The position numbers and the translations under genes were made by a program. This document shows, one piece after another, positions 23,655-31,001 of a stretch of DNA of 37,669 nt. Numbering within the stretch: the stretch's first letter is position 1; each line of letters starts with the position of its first letter. Source of the stretch: an uncultured Pseudoflavonifractor sp. Lineage in GTDB: Bacteria > Bacillota > Clostridia > Oscillospirales > Oscillospiraceae. Where the stretch lies: assembly GCA_947383685.1 (NCBI GenBank), contig CANDEE010000010.1, forward strand, positions 1 through 37,669, given 5' to 3'. Below the pieces are notes generated by a model. It made no database searches and was not told the DNA's origin. It worked only from the letters and a program-made list of their open reading frames with translations.

Positions 23655-24074
23655 TTAGCTTTTGTTAAGAAAATCTACAATCCGGTTACTAACACCCTGC
23701 AGATCTTTGCGGATTTCACATTCCCAGATTGTCAAAACACGCCATCCATTACTTGTCAGGTCATTAATGTGGCTCATATCCCGTTCTTTGGTGCGGCTAA
23801 TCTTTGCAGACCAATATTCCGCTCGTGATTGAGGTACATGAGAGTAGCGGCATCCGACATCGTGGCCATGCCAAAAGCAACCGTGAATGAATATTGCAAC
23901 CTTTCTTTTAGTAAATACAATATCTGGTTTGCCCGAAAGCTTTTTATAATTCACACGATACCGAAACCCCTGCGCAAATAGCTGCTTTCTGACAAGAAGC
24001 TCGATAGAAGTGTTTTGGCTCTTAATATGAGACATTATCTCGCTGCGCCGCTCTTGGGATACTGTATCTGGCAT
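23655..24074 (-). CDS. vsr: Very short patch repair endonuclease Vsr
   Basis: 139 residues. The Vsr fold shows GKPDIVF with the catalytic Asp, the FIHGCFWHGHDVGC segment with catalytic and zinc-binding His/Cys, and WECEIRKD near the C terminus. Vsr nicks 5' of T in T:G mismatches made when 5-methylcytosine deaminates, and so accompanies cytosine methyltransferases. The ATG at 24074 overlaps the stop of the upstream gene (TAATG), so translation is coupled. A longer frame into the previous gene is not used. With the nearby m5C methyltransferase this supports a C5-cytosine-type restriction system. Confidence 0.93.
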   Translation of the reverse strand: MPDTVSQERRSEIMSHIKSQNTSIELLVRKQLFAQGFRYRVNYKKLSGKPDIVFTKRKVAIFIHGCFWHGHDVGCRYSHVPQSRAEYWSAKISRTKERDMSHINDLTSNGWRVLTIWECEIRKDLQGVSNRIVDFLNKS

Positions 24075-25150
24075 TATCGATTCACCCGTTCCATATAGCA
24101 ATCCAAGAACTCTTCTGTGACACCCTTTAGATGGCGCCGTTGACATAGAATGTAAAGCTCTTCTACAGAAGAATACGGAAAGAAACGAACATCCATATCC
24201 TTGAACATCGGCTTGCGGCTTTCAGCCAGCACATGATCTCGGTCTTCATCGGGGGCCACAATGACATACCTGGAGCCCACAGGCGGAATATGGTCACGGA
24301 AATTCTTCATACGGTCTAAGCCGCTGGTTACACCTGTCGTATGTTCCACTTCCATTATGGCTGGAATTTTTCTATCACCGTCAAACCAAATACAGTCAAT
24401 AAACCTACCGGCGGCTATCGCACCCGCAAAAGGCCCGACAAGTGGCTTTTCTGAAATAGACTTTAAAATCCCTTCGTGTTCAAGCAACGCCTTTCCTTGA
24501 TATTTAATGCCTTTATCATTCTGGGCAATCCATGTCTCATACCCAAACTGTTTGCCAATCAAATAGAGAGCGATTTGAATCTGTACATGGCGCCGTGCAA
24601 CTTCAATGTCCATACCATGAAGATCCAAAGAATCTGGCAAATCAAGGCTGTCGTATACAACGGCAGAGGTAGGAATTTCGGAAATCGCTACATCCGTTTT
24701 AAGTTCAGACAGTTCGCCTACTTTGTGAGGCTCATTTGGAAGCCAAACAAGATGCTTATGTCCTTTTTCGATGGTGGTTTGCCCAGCAATATCTGCAATA
24801 CGGCCAGGATAGCAGTAGTAAAACTGAGGCGTATAAGCAATGAGGCTTTCCAATACAGAGCGCGTATTATAGCTTGCTCCCAGTATTCGGTCTACATTGA
24901 TTGGCTGTCCCTCATAAAATGCGTTAGCAATGCGCCAAATCATCTCGGTAGAAATTGAAACTTCTTTTGCTAAGGAAAAGTTTTCTCCCTTTTCTGGGTT
25001 GCACCGCTTTATAATAATTGGCCCTGCTGGCAGCTCAACGCGTACGACGCGGATCAAGCCTTTGGTTTGTGGATTGATATAGTTGAAATCTCGGTTTTTG
25101 GGTAGTTGGTTAATTGCTGCAACCAGATTGTAACCTGTGACTTTTTGCAT
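24074..25150 (-). CDS. Probable type II restriction endonuclease
   Basis: 358 residues with no close family that I can name. Around residues 235-270, FIDCIWFDGD followed by PAIMEVEHTTGV fits a PD-(D/E)xK-type active site with an ExE variant (Asp, then Glu-x-Glu). Position is the main support: it lies between the cytosine methyltransferase and vsr on one strand, as cognate endonucleases do. GAGGTGAG precedes the ATG, and an extended -10 (TGATATAAT) lies just upstream, so it can be transcribed separately from the methyltransferase. The recognition sequence is unknown. Confidence 0.7.
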   Translation of the reverse strand: MQKVTGYNLVAAINQLPKNRDFNYINPQTKGLIRVVRVELPAGPIIIKRCNPEKGENFSLAKEVSISTEMIWRIANAFYEGQPINVDRILGASYNTRSVLESLIAYTPQFYYCYPGRIADIAGQTTIEKGHKHLVWLPNEPHKVGELSELKTDVAISEIPTSAVVYDSLDLPDSLDLHGMDIEVARRHVQIQIALYLIGKQFGYETWIAQNDKGIKYQGKALLEHEGILKSISEKPLVGPFAGAIAAGRFIDCIWFDGDRKIPAIMEVEHTTGVTSGLDRMKNFRDHIPPVGSRYVIVAPDEDRDHVLAESRKPMFKDMDVRFFPYSSVEELYILCQRRHLKGVTEEFLDCYMERVNR

Positions 25151-25234
25151 ATTCTCACCTCGATTGCATTATATCACGCTCCGAAGCGGGAATCTATATA
25201 TAAATAATGAACTTTCCAGTCTTTGGCAATAAAA

Positions 25235-25262
25235 ACCGCCTCTGTAAACTTACAGAGGCGGT
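25235..25262 (-). terminator. Terminator after the cytosine methyltransferase
   Basis: Arms ACCGCCTCTGTAA and TTACAGAGGCGGT are followed on the minus strand by a T-rich run (GGTTTTTATT), nine bases after the stop. It separates methyltransferase from endonuclease transcription. Confidence 0.8.
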
Positions 25263-25271
25263 ACGTAAAAG

Positions 25272-26387
25272 TTAAACTATATAATCTTCGAGATATTCTC
25301 GTAGAGTGGTTGCAATTCCGAGAGATAAGAGGTAAGGAACACCATTTCCCACGGTTTTGAACATATTTGATAAACTCATATCCAAAGGTAAGATAAAGTC
25401 TTTGGGGAGCGATTGCAACGAAAGAGCCTCTGCGGCGGAAATTCGGCGCGCTTTTGTGGGATGTAGATGAACCTCATTGTTACCATATGCAACAGTCGGA
25501 GAATAGCGCCAACGGTGTAGGCGTTTGTAAGACTTACGGCTAACATCGCCTTCATCTATGGTCTGCATCCGTTCAAGACCACTACGTGGAATAAAATAAT
25601 TATTGCAATTAGGATGGTGTTCAACATCGTTTTGATCGAACCAATACTGTACAGTTAGTTCTTTAGGTAATCCCTTTGGAAGCTCCGAATCATTGCCAAA
25701 TGGAGTTGTCGTGGGCCAAGATAGGTGTTTTATATCATCGACTACATATTTTTGATGGTGCGTCCAAGGGAAATTCGATATTTCATTCCCACTAACACAG
25801 ATATCTGGCAAAAGAGATCTTTTGATACCGATTAGTAAAATGCGGTCACGGTCTTGAGGAACTCCATATTCCAACGAATTTGTCAGACGGTTAGTGAGGA
25901 CGTATCCCGCCTTGATAAAGTCTGCCTTCAACTCTTCAAAAAACTGGCGGTGCCGGGCAGTTCTCCATAAGCCTTTTACGTTTTCAAATAGAAAAAAGTC
26001 AGGCTTTGTAGCAATAATTAGATCTGCATAAGAACGGGAAAGCTTTCCGTTTTCACCCTCTTTTCCTCTGTTTTTGCCCGCAATAGAGAAATCGGGGCAA
26101 GGGGGTCCACCAATAAATCCTATTAGACCTCCGTCACTTCGTGCTTCTTCGATGTGCTTAGTCAACACACTTTTGTCATCCTTAAGAAAGCGGTTAATAT
26201 CGGTATTCCAATGTCCATAAATTGGTTCAGGAATTCCCATATTTACTCTTGCATGCATATAAGCATCAAGAAAGGGCTTGAAAAACTCATTAACGAGCAC
26301 AATCTCATAGCCACTCTTTTCAAAGCCAAGATCCAAAAAACCGCAGCCAGAAAAAAAAGAAAAAATTTTTAGTTTTCTATCTGTCAT
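25272..26387 (-). CDS. dcm: DNA (cytosine-5)-methyltransferase
   Basis: 371 residues with the ordered m5C motifs: I FSFFSGCGFLDLGFE, IV GGPPCPDFS (catalytic Cys), VI ENVKG, VIII QDRDRILLIG, and X near the end (KTVGNGVPYLLS). The target-recognition region lies between VIII and IX (~195-310). It transfers a methyl group from AdoMet to C5 of cytosine and should protect the host from the neighbouring endonuclease. I chose the ATG at 26387, with GGTGAG eight bases upstream; an in-frame GTG lies three codons earlier. Base composition is clearly more AT-rich than the flanking chromosome. Confidence 0.95.
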   Translation of the reverse strand: MTDRKLKIFSFFSGCGFLDLGFEKSGYEIVLVNEFFKPFLDAYMHARVNMGIPEPIYGHWNTDINRFLKDDKSVLTKHIEEARSDGGLIGFIGGPPCPDFSIAGKNRGKEGENGKLSRSYADLIIATKPDFFLFENVKGLWRTARHRQFFEELKADFIKAGYVLTNRLTNSLEYGVPQDRDRILLIGIKRSLLPDICVSGNEISNFPWTHHQKYVVDDIKHLSWPTTTPFGNDSELPKGLPKELTVQYWFDQNDVEHHPNCNNYFIPRSGLERMQTIDEGDVSRKSYKRLHRWRYSPTVAYGNNEVHLHPTKARRISAAEALSLQSLPKDFILPLDMSLSNMFKTVGNGVPYLLSLGIATTLREYLEDYIV

Positions 26388-26533
26388 AGTATCCACTCAC
26401 CCCAATAAATAATATGGTTGTGGTAATTTAACTTGGAACAGAAGATTTGTCAACCCTATTTTTTCATTATATCGGTTTTTCACTCAAAAATCCAGCTTTT
26501 TGTAAAACAATTTTTTAGTGCAGGTACTATGAT

Positions 26534-26565
26534 AAATCCCGAAGGGTGAAAACCCTTTGGGATTT
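26534..26565. terminator. Hairpin at the left edge of the GC-rich cassette
   Basis: AAATCCCGAAGGG pairs with CCCTTTGGGATTT (one G-T pair) around a six-base loop, and CTTATTTT follows on the plus strand. No gene reads into it on either strand here, so it may be the leftover terminator of a gene that once preceded this cassette. Confidence 0.6.
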
Positions 26566-26594
26566 CTTATTTTCCGGGAAAGGAGGTAGTGGAA

Positions 26595-26840
26595 TTGGCT
26601 AACAAATATTTGACGCTGGAGGATCGGAAGAAGATTTCGGAGATGTATGAGAGCGAGGCGAGGGTGGTCGACATCGCATATCGGATTGGCTGCCACCCCT
26701 CCACCATCTACGATGAACTCCGCCGGGGAGATACCGGGACGCTGGACAAAAATCAGCGCCATGGGTATGACCCCGTGAAAGGCCAGAAAGCGGCTATGGA
26801 GGCCATTCGTGCCAGAGGAAACCGGTGTAAGAAAGTATAA
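26595..26840 (+). CDS. Small helix-turn-helix protein (IS30/phage-type HTH)
   Basis: 81 residues from TTG 26595, with AAAGGAGG eight bases upstream; an in-frame GTG at 26589 is too close to that site. The N-terminal LTLEDRKKISEMYESEARVV segment plus DIAYRIGCHPSTIYDELRRG form a helix-turn-helix like the DNA-binding head of IS30 transposases and small phage regulators. It lacks any catalytic domain and is too short to be a transposase. It starts a three-gene plus-strand cassette. Confidence 0.7.
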   Translation: MANKYLTLEDRKKISEMYESEARVVDIAYRIGCHPSTIYDELRRGDTGTLDKNQRHGYDPVKGQKAAMEAIRARGNRCKKV

Positions 26841-26868
26841 ACCCACAACACAAAGGAGGACAAAGGAC

Positions 26869-27504
26869 ATGAAGAAGCAGATCGAATTGTGCAAGGTGCG
26901 GCCCGGTGAGATTTTCGAGCTGGACGGGGAGCGGTTCGCCCGCCTGCCCTATGAGGACGCAGAGGCCATCCTGGTGGTGCTGGAGGACGCTCTGCCGGAT
27001 GATGTGTGCTTTGAGAACGATGGGGCAAAGCGGGAGGATCACAACAACTTTAAGGGGAGCAATCTTGAGCGGCAACTGCTCTATTGGCTTCAGAACCACC
27101 AGACTGTGTACGGCGCAACCTGTGCAAGGCGGGTTGACCTCACCACCCTGGACGGCATGAGGGACTACGGTGCGCCCGACCTTCTGATCCACCCCCTCAC
27201 TGTGATGGAGTATCAGAAGTTCCGGCCCTACGTTCCCCTGGCTACCCGTGCGTGGTGGACGGCAACCGGGTGGACTACCGCCAGCTCCCCGTTCTCCGGC
27301 ACCATCTACGCCTACCACGTCGGTACCGACGGCACCCTGGTCAGCAGCCGCTATGTCAGACACCCGTACTTCGCTCCTCGCCCCGCTTTATATCTTCAAT
27401 CTAAAATCCTTGTATCTATTGAGACTGAGGATCAGGAGAAGAGCCTGACGGATTATTCGTCCGTGGAGCTGCTGGACGAGCTGCGGCGGAGGGAGGACGG
27501 CTGA
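26869..27504 (+). CDS. Phage/accessory protein with a DUF6273-like C-terminal domain
   Basis: 211 residues from ATG 26869, preceded by AAAGGAGG. Residues 1-45 form a small domain (IELCKVRPGEIFEL...). The C-terminal part has WWTATGW at 129-135 and the pattern YAYHVGTDGTLVSSRYVRH...FAPRPALYL at 147-176, which resembles DUF6273-type domains ('...G.VRPAL.L') common in gut Firmicutes phages and surface proteins. I cannot assign a biochemical role. GC-rich, host-like codons contrast with the AT-rich restriction genes on either side. Confidence 0.6.
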   Translation: MKKQIELCKVRPGEIFELDGERFARLPYEDAEAILVVLEDALPDDVCFENDGAKREDHNNFKGSNLERQLLYWLQNHQTVYGATCARRVDLTTLDGMRDYGAPDLLIHPLTVMEYQKFRPYVPLATRAWWTATGWTTASSPFSGTIYAYHVGTDGTLVSSRYVRHPYFAPRPALYLQSKILVSIETEDQEKSLTDYSSVELLDELRRREDG

Positions 27505-27505
27505 T

Positions 27506-27781
27506 ATGAAGAGACTGACAAGCAACGACCCGCAGGATAACTTCCTGACCGCAATGAATTATGTGTTTGCGAAAGACGGATGGGCCCATATCCGCCACGA
27601 CGGCGAGCATGAGGACGTACCGCTGACAGACTGGGCAAAAGCTCAGTGCATCAAGCGGGGATGTGATAAGTTTCCCGGTGAGACAGCGGAAGAGATTGAC
27701 GAAACTGTGGGCGACTGCCTCATGGACGGTGAAGGCTGCCCGGTGGCTCTGGCTTACAAGGAAATACGGGAAGAAACATAA
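27506..27781 (+). CDS. Small conserved phage-like protein of unknown function
   Basis: 91 residues, starting one base after the previous stop, with GGAGGGAGG upstream. It is acidic, with CIKRGCDKF and CLMDGEGCPVALAYKE segments (four Cys) and no recognisable catalytic motif. Position and style fit small accessory genes of phages and conjugative elements. It ends the three-gene cassette before a terminator. Confidence 0.55.
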   Translation: MKRLTSNDPQDNFLTAMNYVFAKDGWAHIRHDGEHEDVPLTDWAKAQCIKRGCDKFPGETAEEIDETVGDCLMDGEGCPVALAYKEIREET

Positions 27782-27837
27782 ACTTAATTGAGGGTGAGAA
27801 AGGACGAAGGAAAACAAAGTGGGCAACGGTAAAAAGG

Positions 27838-27880
27838 ATCACCGACATGGAATCAAGTGATTGATACCCATGTCGGTGAT
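27838..27880. terminator. Bidirectional terminator between the cassette and the HNH gene
   Basis: ATCACCGACATGG pairs perfectly with CCATGTCGGTGAT; TTGGTTATTTT follows on the plus strand. Confidence 0.8.
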
Positions 27881-27883
27881 TGG

Positions 27884-29035
27884 TTATTTTACAAACAACA
27901 CATCATTGTGATAGTCCAAATATTCTCCCATGTTTCCACTTATACAAAGCTCAAACCGCATATCTTTGGAAAGATTAAGCCTCATAATATTTTCTTCCCC
28001 GATAAAAGAGGACAGAAAAATTTTGCCTTGCCTATCAAATGTGATAAGACCACTATCAAACAGCCTGTCATATGTAGCACTAAGGAGAAGCCCATTATCA
28101 ACACTCAAACGTTCTTTGTTTGAGCTAACTGACCAGGGCTTGATGTGACTTGCGACAAGCAATTTTGGATGGTTGATGCCGGTTATTATACAACGCCCAT
28201 GATACTTATCAAGAAGGGCCTTTCTAAAGGATCCTTGTCCTACTCGTGCCGCAATAATTGCTTTCCTTTCGGTTTCTGAGATTTCAATATCATTCTTTAT
28301 GCTCTCGATATAAGCACTGTCGTCTGTAACTTCTGTTATGGCATTGATGAAATACCTGTACTGCTTAAGCGCATTACTGTACATATGATTTCCACGAGTG
28401 TTTTTTGCAATAAAATCGGGATCATTTATAGTAAGTGCGATTGCAAGATCCAGTTCAAAGGGAGACATATTTTCGAGCGGCTTTTGAATAGTGCCTTTTT
28501 GGAGCATTTCTTTCGATATCGTGCCAACTGCCCCGGAATATTTATCAATAGAACTCTCAGAAAGCGTAGTGTTTTGACTCAGCCAGTCAAAAAACGGATT
28601 GTTGGTTCGGGTAATAGGTACTACGGAAATGGGGTCGGTAGTACTCGCTTCGCTCAAGTAATTTTGCAAACTTGACCAATCTGAGCAAGATTCAATAAGC
28701 CGGAGTTCTTGCTTCCACACGGCGGTAGGATCCATGCCTATGTATTCTGGCTTAAGTTCACAAGCAAGTGGATAAAAACCTTCGCCAATCAGCTTAAGAT
28801 TATTTGCACCAGAATAGATGACACGCGCAGAAATAAGAGGAAGCCCCAGTTCGTGACAGAGGGTAGATACATTCCTGAGTGGGACAGCAAGATTATAGTG
28901 TGGATTGATTTTGCGTCCTAATCGTGCGCTCAAAACCTCAGCTACTTCACTATATGAAGGTTTGCCTTGTTTCTTTTGAATGTTATCCAGCAAAAACGCA
29001 GCGAGTGTTTTATCGATGTCTTTTAATTCTACCAT
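27884..29035 (-). CDS. HNH endonuclease
   Basis: 383 residues. The C-terminal HNH_2-type nuclease (~255-350) shows CIITG, ASHIKPW, NGLLLSATYDRLFDSGLITF and the expected His, Asn and His positions. The N-terminal 240 residues are helical (a wHTH-like start, KPSYSEVAEVLSARLGR) and probably bind DNA or a regulator. Such proteins occur as stand-alone restriction nucleases in defence islands. I chose the second codon (ATG 29035) of a TTG-ATG pair, with GAGG upstream. It converges on the cassette and is not linked to a methyltransferase of its own; a modification-dependent role is possible but unproven. Confidence 0.85.
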   Translation of the reverse strand: MVELKDIDKTLAAFLLDNIQKKQGKPSYSEVAEVLSARLGRKINPHYNLAVPLRNVSTLCHELGLPLISARVIYSGANNLKLIGEGFYPLACELKPEYIGMDPTAVWKQELRLIESCSDWSSLQNYLSEASTTDPISVVPITRTNNPFFDWLSQNTTLSESSIDKYSGAVGTISKEMLQKGTIQKPLENMSPFELDLAIALTINDPDFIAKNTRGNHMYSNALKQYRYFINAITEVTDDSAYIESIKNDIEISETERKAIIAARVGQGSFRKALLDKYHGRCIITGINHPKLLVASHIKPWSVSSNKERLSVDNGLLLSATYDRLFDSGLITFDRQGKIFLSSFIGEENIMRLNLSKDMRFELCISGNMGEYLDYHNDVLFVK

Positions 29036-29275
29036 CAATGATTACCTCGCATTCTGATTGTCAGGAATAGTGGGTTTGACTAAATTATAGCCGTCAACAA
29101 CGCAAAAAACAAGATCAATCGTGGGAGATTTATGAAGAGAGTATTTGCACCACAATAGACAAGAGAAGCATAGCGGAAATCCAATTGGAAAATGAGGAAA
29201 GCGGTAGAAAACATATAATAGATATGTTATAATGATAAAAATAATGCGAATTTATAGATTGAGAGGGGAAGCAAT

Positions 29276-30211
29276 ATGCCTGATATAGAAAAAGTCGAAA
29301 GAATGGGCGTGTATGCTTGTGCTGCAGCGTTTGAAAGGAATGACTTTATTTTTCGAGAGCAACCAATTGCTGACTATGGCATTGATGCACTCATTGAAAC
29401 AAAGGAAAGGAATTTGGCCACAGGCAAAATGATTGCTATTCAAATTAAGTCAGGAGAATCTTATTTTACAGAGGAAGATGGAGACTATATTGTTTTTCGT
29501 GTTGATGGAAAGCATCGTAACTATTGGATAAATCATTCACTCCCTGTAATAATTGTACTTTGTTCACCTGTGAATAACGTCTGCATTTGGGAAAGAGTAA
29601 ACAGTGAAACTCTTGTTTTCACAGAAAAGCAATGGAAAATTCGCATACCCAAAAATCAAACAATAGATAATTCGTTCTCTAAATTGCTTGAGATCGCTAA
29701 TAACTTGAGTGACTATGAACACAGGCACGCATCATTGGTATTGGCAAAGGAGTGGATGATTGAGGCTCAAAATCGAGGAGTGTTGATATTAGAGGTTCAG
29801 GAGTGGGTTAACAAATCGTCGGGAAGAGGAAGATTCGTATTAAAATCCTGTGACGACAACGAAAATGAAATAATCCTTTTTGATCATGAATTATGGGGCT
29901 TTGGGCTTAAAGCATACGATCAAGTTATTCAAGAGTTATTTCCGTGGGCAGACATAGAAATTGATAGTGACTTTTATGATGAGAACATGGAATGTGAAGA
30001 CACGCGGAATGGGGACATTTATGATGAAGATGAAGAGTATATAATATCCCAGAATAGACTTCCGGACGGCATATATCCATACTGCAATGTTGCAGGTGAA
30101 GTGGCCTGTTATCGCCTACTGTTAACATTGAACCATATAGGTAAGTCTTTTTTGACAACAGAAGAGTTTCTCGAAAAAGGGACATTTTATTGTATTGATC
30201 ATATCAAATGA
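29276..30211 (+). CDS. DUF4365 domain protein (PD-(D/E)xK nuclease-like)
   Basis: 311 residues. The N-terminal DUF4365 domain (~8-140) shows ADYGIDALIE followed by IAIQIKSG, that is Asp...Gln-x-Lys, the nuclease-fold active-site pattern of this family. The C-terminal half is acidic (MECEDTRNGDIYDEDEEY) and I do not recognise it. An AGAGGGG ribosome site precedes the ATG, and TGTTATAAT near 29225-29233 is a probable extended -10. DUF4365 genes are frequent cargo of defence islands, where they may cut foreign DNA or RNA. It is the last cargo gene before the tRNA-Pro boundary. The 240 bases upstream hold only this promoter. Confidence 0.8.
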   Translation: MPDIEKVERMGVYACAAAFERNDFIFREQPIADYGIDALIETKERNLATGKMIAIQIKSGESYFTEEDGDYIVFRVDGKHRNYWINHSLPVIIVLCSPVNNVCIWERVNSETLVFTEKQWKIRIPKNQTIDNSFSKLLEIANNLSDYEHRHASLVLAKEWMIEAQNRGVLILEVQEWVNKSSGRGRFVLKSCDDNENEIILFDHELWGFGLKAYDQVIQELFPWADIEIDSDFYDENMECEDTRNGDIYDEDEEYIISQNRLPDGIYPYCNVAGEVACYRLLLTLNHIGKSFLTTEEFLEKGTFYCIDHIK

Positions 30212-30223
30212 GAACTAATAGAA

Positions 30224-30252
30224 CCCCTCTGAAATCATTGATTTCAGAGGGG
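30224..30252. terminator. Bidirectional terminator (DUF4365 gene and tRNA-Pro)
   Basis: CCCCTCTGAAATC pairs with GATTTCAGAGGGG around a three-base loop. It lies 13 bases after the DUF4365 stop and five bases from the tRNA 3' end. It differs from the terminator at the displaced tRNA half, so it came with the island. Confidence 0.85.
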
Positions 30253-30256
30253 CTTT

Positions 30257-30332
30257 TGGTCCGAGTGACAGGACTTGAACCTGCGGCCTGGTGGTCCCAA
30301 ACCACCCGTGCTACCAACTGCACCACACCCGG
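30257..30332 (-). tRNA. tRNA-Pro(TGG), intact, with encoded CCA
   Basis: Minus strand: acceptor CCGGGTG pairs with CACTCGG (one G-T), D arm GTGC/GCAC, anticodon stem GGTGG/CCACC around the loop TTTGGGA (anticodon TGG), T arm with GTTCAAGTC, then ACCA. All arms fold, so it should be functional. Its 3' half was probably supplied by the island, because the old 3' half lies at 22519-22563. Confidence 0.95.
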
Positions 30333-30484
30333 ATATTGAGTTTTCCTGTTCTGCTGACTGTGGGCAAGCATGTGGTCAAAAGGGAATTTGAAGTGGGGAT
30401 TTGAAATTGAACTTTTCGATATGAGCTACTGCCCCAGCGGCTTCCGGGCTTGCGGGACAAAGTTGTTGGATGCCGAGCCCATCT

Positions 30485-30522
30485 TCCCAAACCAAGTGCC
30501 TAACCGATAGGCTACACCCGGG
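30485..30522 (-). pseudogene. tRNA-Pro 5' half, scar 1
   Basis: 38 bases from CCGGGTG (30522) through the D arm and 5' anticodon strand to the loop TTTGGGA (30491-30485). After that heptamer the sequence is unrelated to tRNA, so no 3' half exists. It has the same length as the 5' half of the intact gene. Confidence 0.85.
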
Positions 30523-30529
30523 TATTTAG

Positions 30530-30558
30530 TTTATATCATGATTTGCGAGAAAAAGCAA
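30530..30558 (-). promoter_or_regulatory. Promoter of tRNA-Pro scar 1
   Basis: On the minus strand TTGCTT (30558-30553) and TATAAA (30535-30530) are 17 bases apart, eight bases ahead of the half-tRNA. Confidence 0.6.
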
Positions 30559-30698
30559 GTTCACTCTGTCTGTGGTCATTCCTGTGGTCAAAGCGGTTTT
30601 TCTGCCCAATTTAGCCGAGAAGGAAAACCCAGCAAACACAGTCGCCGCAAGGCACCTCGGCGTTTCACCTCAACCCACCCCGGATACAGCCACGGTAC

Positions 30699-30736
30699 TC
30701 CCAAATGTGGCGCGGTACCAACTCCGCTATACCCGG
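30699..30736 (-). pseudogene. tRNA-Pro 5' half, scar 2
   Basis: 38 bases from CCGGGTA (30736) to TTTGGGA (30705-30699), with D arm GCGG/CCGC intact; the sequence then diverges from tRNA. Confidence 0.85.
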
Positions 30737-30752
30737 ATATTCAGTTTTAACT

Positions 30753-30782
30753 ATCATACCACAAAGGCTGGTGGAAAAGCAA
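30753..30782 (-). promoter_or_regulatory. Promoter of tRNA-Pro scar 2
   Basis: On the minus strand TTGCTT (30782-30777) and TATGAT (30758-30753) are 18 bases apart. Confidence 0.5.
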
Positions 30783-30921
30783 ACTTTTCTGCCTGTGAGT
30801 AGTGTTGTGGTCTTGCGGGATAACCGAGCAGGGAATAGGGGAAAGGGAGTGCCCTCTTCGCCTACAGTCTCCATCCCTTGCGGCATCCAGGTTTCAAAAT
30901 GGTTGATAGCGCCGTCTGGTT

Positions 30922-30960
30922 TCCCAAAATGTGAAATGGTACCAACTCAACTATACCCGG
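30922..30960 (-). pseudogene. tRNA-Pro 5' half, scar 3 (outermost)
   Basis: 39 bases from CCGGGTA (30960) to TTTGGGA (30928-30922), one base longer and more decayed than the others. Being the outermost copy, it is the likeliest remnant of the original chromosomal gene. Confidence 0.8.
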
Positions 30961-30972
30961 ATGATAAAATAT

Positions 30973-31001
30973 ATTATAAGCTAAAATTCCGTCTATTGCA
31001 A
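30973..31001 (-). promoter_or_regulatory. Promoter of tRNA-Pro scar 3
   Basis: On the minus strand TTGCAA (31001-30996) and consensus TATAAT (30978-30973) are 17 bases apart. This is the best promoter in the tRNA-Pro array. Confidence 0.75.

Noticed and set aside
26595..26840. IS30-type transposase
   Set aside because: Only the helix-turn-helix head is present; no DDE domain or terminal inverted repeats were found nearby.
30485..30960. Three extra tRNA-Pro genes
   Set aside because: Each stops at the anticodon loop and lacks the 3' anticodon strand, T arm and acceptor strand, so they are scars, not genes.
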